Origin: Betaproteobacteria bacterium
GTDB lineage: Bacteria; Pseudomonadota; Gammaproteobacteria; Burkholderiales; Ga0077523
DNA length: 59,244 bases
Assembly (NCBI GenBank): GCA_025350245.1
Contig: JANXYG010000013.1
Coordinates: forward strand, 1-59,244
Direction of reading: 5' to 3'
Of the stretch, positions 8,584 through 16,292 are shown in pieces. The notes beneath the pieces were generated by a model. The model searched no databases. It worked only from the letters and a program-made list of their open reading frames with translations, and was not told where the DNA came from. The position numbers and the translations under genes were made by a program. Numbering within the stretch: position 1 is the stretch's first letter; every line of letters begins with the position of its first letter.

Positions 8584-8802
8584 ATGAGTCATGCTGACGT
8601 CGCCGAGATCCTGAAACTCTCCGTCGAGGAGCGGATGCGCCTCGTGGAGCTGATCTGGGAAAGCCTCGCTGCAAACCCCTCTGCTCGGCCGTTGAGCGAT
8701 GCTCAACGGGCGGTGCTCGACGAGCGGGTTGCGGAGCACGATCGCGACCCTGACGATGTCGTTACCCGAGAAGCGGTCCTTGCCGAAGCGCGCCGAGGCT
8801 GA
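8584..8802 (+). CDS. Addiction-module antitoxin, TIGR02574-like
   Basis: 72 aa from ATG 8584; a GTG at 8575 would add three residues. The sequence ILKLSVEERMRLVELIWESL, then LSDAQRAVLDERVAEHDRDP, matches the small 'addiction module component' family that pairs with a RelE/ParE-like toxin. Its stop overlaps the ATG of the toxin reading frame (TGATG), as in intact modules. The toxin behind it is broken, so this antitoxin is probably an orphan. Confidence 0.8.
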   Translation: MSHADVAEILKLSVEERMRLVELIWESLAANPSARPLSDAQRAVLDERVAEHDRDPDDVVTREAVLAEARRG

Positions 8803-8920
8803 TGGCGCTGCCAGTTGTCTATCGTCGGAAGGTCGGACGTCTATCGTCGGAAGGTCGGACGGGATCTGGCTGGCGCATACGGGTGGTACGAAGACCGGCG
8901 CGCTAGCGACGCAATCGACA
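8802..8920 (+). pseudogene. RelE/ParE-like toxin broken by a 22-bp tandem duplication
   Basis: From ATG 8802 the frame reads MALPVVYRRKVGR and then shifts. A perfect 22-bp direct duplication (8817-8838 and 8839-8860) adds one base relative to frame. Removing one copy gives VYRRKVGRDLAGAYGWYEDR, the standard start of RelE/ParE toxins. After about 8910 the toxin pattern is lost in any frame, so the gene is also truncated at the 3' side. Confidence 0.75.
8817..8860 (+). repeat. 22-bp perfect tandem duplication
   Basis: Two adjacent identical copies begin GTCTATCGTC and end AGGTCGGAC. They lie inside the toxin gene and shift its frame, because 22 is not a multiple of three. Confidence 0.95.
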
Positions 8921-9089
8921 GGAGCGCTGAACCGCGTTGTTGTTCAATGCCCTCGTCGCTACGCTCTTCGACGATCCGTAGCGCCAAAATACTGACAATC
9001 GACAATGTTTTACTACCAAGACGGTAGATTTTGGTATTGTTCGGCCTATCAGGCTGCTGATTCCCGGTGGCCACGGAAAGGGCCCAATC

Positions 9090-9755
9090 ATGAGCACCAC
9101 TACTATCCGCCTCCTTGCCGCGCTCGCCACTTCGTTGGCTCTGCCGGCCGGCGCCGCCGTCACCTTCTTCGACAATCAGGCTGCATTCGACACGGCAAGC
9201 ACCACCACGCTGCGGGCCACGTTCGAGGGCTTCAGCCACATCGTCGATACGCCGGGCATTGCCAACCCCTACGCCGAGGGCGGCGTGACATTCTTCAATC
9301 CGTCCAATCTCTACGTCGCCGCGCCCACCGGCGCCGCTGTTGCCGTGACGGACATCGAGTTCCCGATCAGCTCCAATGTGCTTACGGTCAGCGGCAACGA
9401 AGACATCACGATGACCTTTGCCGGGCCGGCGCCGACCGCGGTGGGCTTTTCGAGTTTCACCAATCGCTTCGACGCCCCGGTGTTGTCGGTGTTCGACACG
9501 TCGGCTGTTCTGATCGGCAGCTATGTCCTCACCCAGTCGCCGAACTCGGCCGGGTTCGTCGGCATCACGTCGACCGTCGGCATCGGTTCGGTGCGCTGGC
9601 TGGCTGATCGCGGCGGCATCAAGGACACCGCGATCGACAACATCTACGTCGGCCAGGTGCCCGAACCTTCGACCTGGCTATCGATGCTGGCCGGGGCTGC
9701 GTTGCTCGGGTGCGCGGTACGTCGCCAGCGCATGATCGCCTTGCGGGCAGTTTGA
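9090..9755 (+). CDS. PEP-CTERM sorted exported protein
   Basis: 221 aa. It has an N-terminal signal peptide (RLLAALATSLALPAGAAV), a beta-rich secreted domain of about 175 residues, and a C-terminal sorting signal VPEPSTWLSMLAGAALLGC followed by the basic tail AVRRQR. PEP-CTERM signals are cut by an exosortase and are tied to export and surface or exopolysaccharide-associated localisation. The exosortase is not in this window. The middle (AAFDTASTTTLRATFEGF, then TPGIANPYAEGGVTFFNP) resembles many uncharacterised PEP-CTERM proteins. It sits between toxin-antitoxin modules with its own upstream region. Confidence 0.9.
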   Translation: MSTTTIRLLAALATSLALPAGAAVTFFDNQAAFDTASTTTLRATFEGFSHIVDTPGIANPYAEGGVTFFNPSNLYVAAPTGAAVAVTDIEFPISSNVLTVSGNEDITMTFAGPAPTAVGFSSFTNRFDAPVLSVFDTSAVLIGSYVLTQSPNSAGFVGITSTVGIGSVRWLADRGGIKDTAIDNIYVGQVPEPSTWLSMLAGAALLGCAVRRQRMIALRAV

Positions 9756-9880
9756 TCGCCGGGTTGGTCGAGGCGTCGAGCGGCAACTCCATTCGTAGTA
9801 CCTTCAAGGTCGCGAGCGAAATTGACCGCCGAGCCGATCGGTATTACTTTCCGACTACGGCTACTTTTCGTGAAACCGCC

Positions 9881-10150
9881 ATGGTCGCGGCCAGTCTCGA
9901 GTTGCCGGACGAACTCGAGCGACGCATCGCCGAATTGGTGGCAGGTACCGGGCAGACAGCGCACGCGTTCGTGCTCGAGGCAATCGAGCAGGCGATCGAA
10001 CGAGCGGTATTGAGAGCGCGTTTCGCCAGCGAGGCGCTCGAAGCCGAGACGCAGCGCACGGGCAAGGCCTATGACGCGAGCGAGGCGTTCGATTATCTGG
10101 CAGCCAAAGCCCGCGGCGAGAAAGTGAACAGGCCCCGCGCCAGGGCGTAG
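9881..10150 (+). CDS. Ribbon-helix-helix (CopG-type) antitoxin
   Basis: 89 aa from ATG 9881; the frame is open further upstream but that part is not homologous. MVAASLELPDELERRIAELV is a typical RHH start, followed by the helix TAHAFVLEAIEQAIERAVLR. The C-terminal part (ASEAFDYLAAKARGEKVNRP) matches antitoxins paired with ParE. The ParE-like gene follows directly on the same strand. Confidence 0.82.
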   Translation: MVAASLELPDELERRIAELVAGTGQTAHAFVLEAIEQAIERAVLRARFASEALEAETQRTGKAYDASEAFDYLAAKARGEKVNRPRARA

Positions 10151-10188
10151 CGGCCGTAAGGCTTGCAGCGCAGGCGCTCGCGGATGTC

Positions 10189-10443
10189 GTGCGGATCTTC
10201 GAGTTCATCGCGGTCAGGAATCCCGCGCGTATGCTTGCGGTCGTCGAATCCTTGCGAGACGGGATCGATGTTCTCGCAAGACATCCGCTGGTCGGTCGCC
10301 GCGTGGAAGATGGCCTGCGTGAAATCGTGGTCGGCCGTGGAACGGCAACCTACTTCGCGAAGTATCGGTGGTATCCCGAATCGGGGCAGGCACCCGTGTT
10401 GGCCATCCGCCACGCTCGCGAGGCAGGCTATCTCGATGGGTAG
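10189..10443 (+). CDS. ParE/RelE-like toxin, start uncertain
   Basis: The first start codon in frame is a GTG at 10189, giving 84 aa (RIFEFIAVRNPARMLAVVES, then HPLVGRRVEDGLREIVVGRG and APVLAIRHAREAGY, a classic ParE C-terminus). Homology appears to begin further upstream in the same frame: bases from about 10153 translate to AAVRLAAQALADVV, the normal first strand and helix of ParE. No start codon exists there. Either the native start was lost, or translation begins at a non-standard codon coupled to the antitoxin stop at 10150. Activity is uncertain. Confidence 0.75.
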   Translation: MRIFEFIAVRNPARMLAVVESLRDGIDVLARHPLVGRRVEDGLREIVVGRGTATYFAKYRWYPESGQAPVLAIRHAREAGYLDG

Positions 10444-10655
10444 CCGATGCGGCTGAGGAAGAGCCGCCGCACACCAGAGACAAGAGTGCCGTCGTACTTG
10501 GCCCCGATACCAGGTTGCTCCGCCAACAGCGCGACCGATTCGCCAAAGTCGGCGGCGATAGCGCCGGGCGGTGCCGGGCGCTCGATGCGCCACCACTCCG
10601 CAGCCTTGCGAACCTCGTTTGCTGCGCGAGCAGAAATCTTGACCCGCAATGCCAT
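10428..10655 (-). pseudogene. RelE/ParE-like toxin, C-terminally truncated
   Basis: 75 aa: VKISARAANEVRKAAEWWRI, then ADFGESVALLAEQPGIGAKY and VRRLFLSRIGY, which matches the first three quarters of the family. It then ends after three junk residues. The usual final strands (YYRV and ALWH type) are missing. The stop is formed inside the 3' end of the convergent toxin gene (ends at 10443), so a deletion probably joined the two toxin tails. It lies 2 bp downstream of its antitoxin. Confidence 0.75.
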
Positions 10656-10657
10656 GC

Positions 10658-10879
10658 TCAGCCGTGCTTGGGCAGCGAAGCGAGCACTTCTTCCAAGGTG
10701 ACGAAGTCCCCTCGTTCGATCTCGGCGATAGATCTGAGCAAGGCGCTCTCCTGGGCTTCGCTCAGGGCGAAGCTCTCATCGGCACCGCGCGTGACGACCG
10801 TTACGCGAGCACCCTCAGCGAGTGGCACGCCTTCAAGCACGATCTTGCCGTCGACGACAGTTCCGGTAGCTACTTGCAT
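10658..10879 (-). CDS. Probable antitoxin of the truncated RelE/ParE-like toxin
   Basis: 73 aa from ATG 10879. The N-terminus GTVVDGKIVLEGVPLAEGAR is a short beta-rich segment seen in small antitoxins. The C-terminus EAQESALLRSIAEIERGDFV, then TLEEVLASLPKHG, has the amphipathic helix expected to wrap a RelE/ParE toxin. Identity is inferred from its 2-bp spacing to the toxin fragment and from overall pattern. Confidence 0.7.
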   Translation of the reverse strand: MQVATGTVVDGKIVLEGVPLAEGARVTVVTRGADESFALSEAQESALLRSIAEIERGDFVTLEEVLASLPKHG

Positions 10880-11035
10880 GGGTAGGGATGGTACTCCGCC
10901 GCCGTTCCTGCCGCGTGACGAGGTTGTCGAATCAACGAAGATGGCAGGATGGCAAGCCCTGGCCTGGGGATTGACCTCGCCATCGTGCCCTGAAGACATG
11001 GCCTTGGCGCCTTTGATTTATGTGGACTTTGGTCG

Positions 11036-11374
11036 TCAAGCATCGGCGGTCACAGCTCGCTCGACGAGTTCGGCTACCCACTGATTGAGGCTCTTGCCCG
11101 ATGCCTGGGCGACAACCATGGCGCGACCGTGGACCTCGGGCGTAACCCTCAGCAGTAGCTTGCCCGAGGCCGGCTTCTCCGGGGAGACATCCTTCTCCGT
11201 GCACTCGGCAAGGTAGTCGTCGATGGCGTGCTCGAACTGCTTTCGAAGTTCTTTCACGGTTTGTCCGTGGAAACCGATGATCGCCCGGATGCCGAGGATC
11301 CGACCCACAAAGATGTTGTCTCGCTCGTCGTACTCGATCCGGGCGGTGTAGCCTCGGTGATTCATGCTGTTCAT
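11036..11374 (-). CDS. hicB: HicB-family antitoxin
   Basis: 112 aa. The N-terminal part (YTARIEYDERDNIFVGRILG, then IIGFHGQTVKELRKQFEHAI) is the HicB partial RNase-H-like fold. The C-terminus has the RHH-type DNA-binding segment LLLRVTPEVHGRAMVVAQAS followed by GKSLNQWVAELVERAV. It overlaps the upstream hicA by 4 bp on the minus strand. Confidence 0.92.
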   Translation of the reverse strand: MNSMNHRGYTARIEYDERDNIFVGRILGIRAIIGFHGQTVKELRKQFEHAIDDYLAECTEKDVSPEKPASGKLLLRVTPEVHGRAMVVAQASGKSLNQWVAELVERAVTADA

Positions 11375-11625
11375 GGACGAACTCCTGCACGATCGAATAG
11401 ATCGCGCGCCTGTTCAACTTGATAGCGCTTGGCTTCCTTGCCTGGATGTGGTCGATGGCAGCGCCACTCTTCACCCATAAGCTGGATGCTCACACGTGAC
11501 CCTTCTCGCTCCAGCACTGTCCCACCCAGAGCCCTTATCAAGGCCTCGATGTCTGCGAAGACGATCGACGCCAGGGTCGGCTTGAAGAAGATCGACTCGA
11601 GCACCTTGCGCTGCTTCGTGTTCAC
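11371..11625 (-). CDS. hicA: HicA-like mRNA interferase toxin
   Basis: 84 aa, beginning MNTKQRKVLESIFFKP and containing IVFADIEALIRALGGTVLER and EGSRVSIQLMGEEWRCHRPH, the dsRBD-like HicA fold with a catalytic-type His in the CHRPHPGK segment. The order hicA then hicB is normal for this family. Two direct CGATATCAA repeats lie just upstream. Confidence 0.88.
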   Translation of the reverse strand: MNTKQRKVLESIFFKPTLASIVFADIEALIRALGGTVLEREGSRVSIQLMGEEWRCHRPHPGKEAKRYQVEQARDLFDRAGVRP

Positions 11626-11632
11626 GGTTTGA

Positions 11633-11654
11633 CGATATCAAATACCGATATCAA
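11633..11654. promoter_or_regulatory. Candidate HicB operator: repeated CGATATCAA
   Basis: CGATATCAA occurs at 11633-11641 and 11646-11654, 13 bp apart. Each contains the palindrome GATATC. The pair is 8-30 bp upstream of the hicA start, in the right place for autorepression by the RHH domain of HicB. Confidence 0.6.
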
Positions 11655-11923
11655 TAACAAGCGGTGCAGGAGGCGGGTGCGGTTCCGATGCCAGGAGCAA
11701 AGGGAGCAAAGGTCCCATGGACCCGTCGGAACAGAAAGGGAGAGGTTCGAATTTGCCGTGTCTGAAGGTCGAGAACAGTAGGCTCGACGCGTCGGCGTTG
11801 CCGACGTGCCCAAACAACGTGACCCCGGTTCCTTTGAGTCGGAGTTCAGTGTCCGAAAGCTGAGCCGCGCACTCGTCTCGAAACGCACCTCATTGGCACA
11901 AAAGCGCCGATCTCGCTGGCTCA

Positions 11924-12160
11924 TCACGGCACTGCGGAATCGGCCGCGGTCTTGTGATCGAAAGCCTCGAGCTCACCAAGGAATGCTTGAACACCGTCGT
12001 TGCGCCTGGAGAAGCACTTCGCCAGCGGCATGACGGAGCCCACTTTCGCGATGCGCCTCCTCATTTTCTCTACACGTTCGGCCCAGGCCCCATCTAGGAG
12101 GACGTAGTCGCAGCAGTTGATTGGCATGGCTGCGTGAAGCATATCGACTACATCGTTATC
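11924..12160 (-). pseudogene. C-terminal fragment of an unknown gene, cut by the ISL3 element
   Basis: A coherent 78-residue C-terminus (DNDVVDMLHAAMPINCCDYV, then LLDGAWAERVEKMRRRIAKV and AFLGELEAFDH) runs up to base 12160. The ISL3-type terminal sequence starts at 12162. The DMLHAA and CDYVLLDG pattern suggests a PIN-like or related nuclease domain, but I cannot assign it. No start codon or N-terminus is present on the other side of the mobile elements in this window. Confidence 0.55.
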
Positions 12161-12161
12161 A

Positions 12162-12860
12162 GGGTTCTTCGGACTTTTCAGTGGGTAGTTGTTAGGCTGG
12201 GTGGGGTATTTCTTACGGAGATCCGGCGATGGACAGCATCGATCTTTACCGGCAACTGTTGGGCTTGACCACACCGTGGACGGTGCAGCGCGTGGAGATG
12301 GACATTCCGAAACTGCATGTGGATGTTCACTTGGAGCACGCCCCCGGGGCACGGTTTGCGTGTCCGGAATGCGGGGGCGAGTTCGGCGTCTACGATCATG
12401 CTGCCGAACGCCGTTGGCGGCATCTGGACAGCTGCCACTTCCAGACCGTGTTGCATGCGCGCGCGCCGCGGGTGCGCTGTCCCGAGCACGGCGGTCGGCA
12501 GGCCAAGGTGCCGTGGGCCGAGCCCAGCGGGCGGTTCACCCACATGTTCGAGGCACTGGCCATCGACGTACTGCTGGCCACCGATGTGTCGAAGGCGGCG
12601 ATCTTGCTGGGCATCACCTGGGACGAGGCGTGGCACATCATGGAGCGCGCGGTGATTCGCGGCCGCAGCAGCAAGCCCCAAACACTGCCCGAACACATCG
12701 GCATCGACGAGAAGGCGATCTCCAAGGGACATCGCTACATGACCTTGGTGTACGACCTGGAAGAAGCCACGGTCCAGTACATCGGCCAGGATCGCAAGCA
12801 GACCAGCCTGGAGCCGTACTTCGAGGCCTTCCCGCCCGAAGCCCTGCAAGGCGTGCAGGC
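12162..12860 (+). mobile_element. ISL3-family insertion sequence, left portion
   Basis: The element begins with GGGTTCTTCGGACTTTT (from 12162), which fits ISL3 terminal inverted repeats, followed about 50 bp later by the transposase start. It is cut at 12860/12861 by the four-gene transposon. The right end is not found in the window. Confidence 0.75.
12229..12860 (+). pseudogene. ISL3-family transposase, N-terminal fragment
   Basis: About 210 residues remain of roughly 400. The N-terminal zinc-binding pattern is present (CPECGGEFGVYDH, then RVRCPEHGGRQAKVPW). Next come the helix-turn-helix region (VSKAAILLGITWDEAWHIME) and the first catalytic Asp segment (HIGIDEKAISKGHRYM). Homology stops at GVQA, exactly where the inverted repeat of the next element begins; the remaining DDE residues are gone. 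Confidence 0.9.
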
Positions 12861-13060
12861 TGAGTGTGATCACCGAAATCGATGGACCGATGATCGACTT
12901 GGGTGATGGACTGTGGCGCCATCGCAGAGCGTGAACATCGGCGGGGTCTGGGCAAACGGCGACATCGCGATCCAGACCGGCGAGGCCTGTCGAGAACACG
13001 AACCAAAGCGCCGGCAGTGTTGAAGCTGCCGGCGTTGTGCATGGAACGGTGGGGAGGGGT

Positions 13061-13276
13061 TCAGAACGGCGGATCGTCGATGCACGACGGCGGCGTGCGG
13101 CTGACCACGTTGTGTTCTGACCGGTGCTCGTAGTAGCGATGGATCTGATCGCCGTAGCGGGCCTGGAACAAGTCCAGGAAGTGCGCGATGAAGTCGTGGA
13201 TCTGGACCACGGCGTGGTCGCTGAGCGCAGGCATCGGGATGTCGGTGCTGGCGTTATCGTGTGGGTCTGTGGACAT
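13061..13276 (-). CDS. Small accessory protein of the four-gene transposon
   Basis: 71 aa from ATG 13276. The core (LSDHAVVQIHDFIAHFLDLF, then QARYGDQIHRYYEHR) is an amphipathic helical pair. I recall similar small ORFs next to ExeA-type ATPases in elements of this kind. It starts 11 bp after the ATPase stop. Function unknown. Confidence 0.65.
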   Translation of the reverse strand: MSTDPHDNASTDIPMPALSDHAVVQIHDFIAHFLDLFQARYGDQIHRYYEHRSEHNVVSRTPPSCIDDPPF

Positions 13277-13287
13277 GGCGATACCGT

Positions 13288-14133
13288 TCAGCGGCGCGCG
13301 GCTGTTCGACGTGGTGTCGGCGCCTCGGGCTGGGCGAAGACCTCGAGGTAGAGCTTCTCGTCGAGTTGGGGCAGTTCGCGCTGGGTCGCCGCGGCCAGCA
13401 GTTCGGCGGCCATGGTGGTGAGGATGCGGTAGTTGCCGGCGGCGTGATCGCACAGCGTGTGACGCAGCGCTGTGGTCATCAGGGCGGCATTGCCGGCGCC
13501 GACCAACAGGTGGTTCAGCCCCGCGAGCAGTTCCTCGCGGCTGGCGTGCTCGGTGGCCAAGCGGGTACGGATGCGGCTGCCCAGCGGGATCAGATCCTCG
13601 CGGCGCAGCTTCTCGATCAACCGGGCGTCCCCGGCGAGCACCACGCACAGCAGCGGCTGCGAGTCGAAGCGCGCGCTGGCCATCAGGCGCAGCTCGCACA
13701 GTGCGGCCGGGCTCATCTCCTGTGCCTCGTCGATGAGCAGCAGCGCGCGCCCGCGCGTGGTCTCCAGGTGCGCGAGCCAACGTTCGCGCAAAGCCTTGAA
13801 GCCGCCCCAGCGGTTGTGCGGGCGCAGCGGCACGGCGAACACCTCGCCCAGTTCGCGGTACAGATCGGCCAGGTTGCTCTGCGGGTGGTTGATCACGCCC
13901 ACGGTCACGTCGGCAAGCCGTGCGAGGCGATCGGCGAGCAGGCGCAGGGCCACACTCTTGCCCGTGCCCGGGTCGCCGTGGATCATCGCGAAGCCGCCCT
14001 CGCGGATCTGCGCGTGCTCGATGCGCCAGCAGAAGTTCTCCAGCTTCGGGGGCACATAGATCGCCTCGGTGGGCAACTCCGGAGAGAAGGGGTTCCACTT
14101 CAGCCCGTACAGGGCCAGCAGTTTCTGGTTCAT
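13288..14133 (-). CDS. ExeA/TniB-like AAA ATPase of the transposon
   Basis: 281 aa from ATG 14133, which overlaps the transposase stop by 4 bp (ATGA). The start MNQKLLALYGLKWNPFSPEL is typical of ExeA-like proteins. Walker A is MIHGDPGTGKSVALRLLADR, Walker B is RALLLIDEAQEM, and sensor-like CVVLAGDARL and arginine-finger-like PLGSRIRTRL follow. In Mu (MuB), Tn7 (TnsC) and Tn5053 (TniB) such ATPases choose the target and activate the transposase; the same role is inferred here. The C-terminus (FAQPEAPTPRRTAARR) is basic. Confidence 0.88.
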   Translation of the reverse strand: MNQKLLALYGLKWNPFSPELPTEAIYVPPKLENFCWRIEHAQIREGGFAMIHGDPGTGKSVALRLLADRLARLADVTVGVINHPQSNLADLYRELGEVFAVPLRPHNRWGGFKALRERWLAHLETTRGRALLLIDEAQEMSPAALCELRLMASARFDSQPLLCVVLAGDARLIEKLRREDLIPLGSRIRTRLATEHASREELLAGLNHLLVGAGNAALMTTALRHTLCDHAAGNYRILTTMAAELLAAATQRELPQLDEKLYLEVFAQPEAPTPRRTAARR

Positions 14134-15633
14134 GGAGGGTCTTGATCGGTTGGGGTGGGTGGTGCGGCAGCGGCGGTGGGCTGGGCCAACGCCAGGTACG
14201 CCGGGGGCATGCCGGTGGCAGCGTACTGGGCGAGCAACTCGCGCAGCAGCGGCGCGATGCCCGTGGGCGTCAGTGGCGACAGGTCCTTGCCCGTGGGGTC
14301 CAGGCGTGGGCGCCGACCATCGGCATTGGCGGCCTTGTCCAGCGGCTTGATCGGGCACAGCACGGCACCGGTGCGTGCATCGACCAGATCGACGCGGCTG
14401 AAGTCCCAGCGGGCGTAGCGCACGTGCAGCACGCTCGCGTGGCGCAGCCGCGCGGGGATCTCGAAGCGATTGCCCCCCCAGACTCAACGTACTGTCGGAG
14501 CGGCGCGCGCGGCGCCGCACCTCGATGCGGAAGGCGTCTGTGAGCACGCCTGAGTCGGGGCACGGGCGCGCCACCGACGGCCCGGCCAGGTAGCGCTCCA
14601 GTGGCGTGGTCTTAAGTTCGCTGTGCACCGTGCGGTGGTATTCCTGCTCCGCCCAGGCCTGGGTCGCCTCGTTGAGCAGTTCCAGGGTCAAGGCCTGCTC
14701 GCCCTCGAGCATGGCCATGAGTCGGCCCTCCACGCGACCCCAGAAGGATTCCTGTTTGGCGTTCTGGTACGGGCTGTAGGGCAGCGTTGTCTGGTGCACC
14801 ACACCGAGCGTGGCCAGACCGGTGGTGAACTCCTCGCTGAGCATGGCCGCGCCGTTGTCGGTCATGAGTGCGCGCGGCAGGCCGCGCTTCATGAACGCCT
14901 GGCTCAGCCCATGCACCAGGCTGCGCGCGGTCTCGTCCAGATACCACTGCAGGTGACACACCAGACGCGAGCGGTCGTCGATGACGCCGAGCAACAGCGG
15001 CGAGACCCAGGCGCCGGCGCGGGTGAGCACGCGGCGCGAGGCGTGGTGGAAGTCCAGATGCCACAGGGCGCCGACATGCTCGACTTCGAAGCTGCGCACC
15101 TCCCGTTGCTCCAGACGATCACGGGCCGCAATGCCACCGGCGGTGGCTCGTCTGGGACTGGCTTGGCGATGCATCCCCTGCGCCAGCAGGTAGCGGCGCA
15201 CCGTGGCATATGAGGCCAGCGGCGAGTCGCCAGCCCCGCACGCCACGCGCAGGTTGTCCAGGTGCAACTGCGCGGTCCAGCCCGGATGCTCGCGGTATTG
15301 ACGCGTGAGCGCGACGATGGCCACCGCGCTTAAGCTGTGGAAGCAACCTTGGTCGCCACGTGGACGGTCCTTGAGCGCGGCCACCGGGTCCGCCGCGCGC
15401 CGGGCCGCGTAGTACCAGCGCTCCAGGGTGGAGACGCCGAAGCGTACGTCCAGGCCCGACACCGGGTGGCGCCAGGTCTTGGCCGCCAAGGCGAGCAACT
15501 CCGCCCCCAACTGCCGCGGCGCCGGTGGCGCCGCCAGCAGCGGGCCGATGATCGAGAAGCGCAAGCGCGCCCATCGATCGCGTTCAGGGGGATCGGCGAT
15601 CGTCTTCAATGCACGGCTCCAGGCGCAGGCCAC
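14130..15633 (-). pseudogene. rve-family (DDE) transposase of the four-gene element, frameshifted at a C7 tract
   Basis: GTG start at 15633. Residues about 60-110 look like a helix-turn-helix (FGVSTLERWYYAARR). The integrase core follows, with catalytic candidates in WHLDFHHASR (Asp), ALMTDNGAAMLSEEF (Asp) and YSPYQNAKQESFWGRVE (Glu). At the seven-C run (about 14473-14479) the frame runs on out of register. Losing one base there restores GGNRFEIPARLRHASVLHVR, then YARWDFSRVDLVDARTG, and the stop at 14130 that overlaps the ATPase start. Without the correction the frame reads through into the ATPase gene as a 781-residue fusion. It may be a mutation, a sequencing error or slippage. Confidence 0.85.
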
Positions 15634-15719
15634 ACCGGCGGTGCGGCAGCTCGAGTCGAAGGCTATGCAGCCCGCTCTTGCCCGGCTACGGGCATCCTCT
15701 GCGGGTGCTCACGCAGCCC

Positions 15720-16292
15720 TCACCGAAGTCGCTCGGATCGGTCAATGCGCCTGCCCACCGTCACCGGACACAGCCACACCAGCAGCCGCGTCAACGCCTC
15801 GTGCCTGGGACCGGTGAAGCGCTGGATCAATTCCCCGGGCAACTGTTGCTCGGGCACCGGCGGCATGAACCGCGCGCACGTTGCCCGCCACAAAGCGGTC
15901 TGCGGGAATTGCTCGCGCCACCACTGCCGCCAGCGCGTGAGCGTGCGCCGCGCCACGCCCAGCGCGAGGCCCAACCGCGCGCCGACTGCCGTCGCCTCGG
16001 CGGGCTTGGCCGACACCAGCACCACCGCGAGCCCGAGATAAACACGACGCCCCAGGAAACGCACCGACATCGGGGTCGAACGCTCACGACACACCGAACA
16101 GCAAAAGCTCAGGCGCGACGAATGCTCAGGCCGAATCCGGGCCGGACACCCCCGCGGCTTGCGCGGGTAGTCCGCGCGGTGCAGCGTGCCCCCGCACCGA
16201 CAGCCCTCGGCGCGCTTCTGCGCCGCCAGCTCATGATCGATGCGCAGCAACAGCGCCAGGAAATTCCGGTCGTCCAGCAGGGCATGGCACAC
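15720..16292 (-). CDS. Zinc-ribbon protein of the four-gene transposon
   Basis: 190 aa, GTG start. It begins CHALLDDRNFLALLLRIDHE and has paired cysteines (GCRCGGTLHRADYPRKPRGC, and FCCSVCRERSTP) typical of a zinc ribbon. The rest is a basic, tryptophan-rich helical region (RRTLTRWRQWWREQFPQ). I recall homologues as the first gene of ExeA-type transposons, upstream of the rve gene. It probably binds DNA ends or resembles a transposase zinc domain; its exact role is unknown. Confidence 0.75.
   Translation of the reverse strand: MCHALLDDRNFLALLLRIDHELAAQKRAEGCRCGGTLHRADYPRKPRGCPARIRPEHSSRLSFCCSVCRERSTPMSVRFLGRRVYLGLAVVLVSAKPAEATAVGARLGLALGVARRTLTRWRQWWREQFPQTALWRATCARFMPPVPEQQLPGELIQRFTGPRHEALTRLLVWLCPVTVGRRIDRSERLR

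Noticed and set aside
7829-11654. Integron cassette array
   Set aside because: Genes alternate in strand, and I saw no attC-like sites or integrase.
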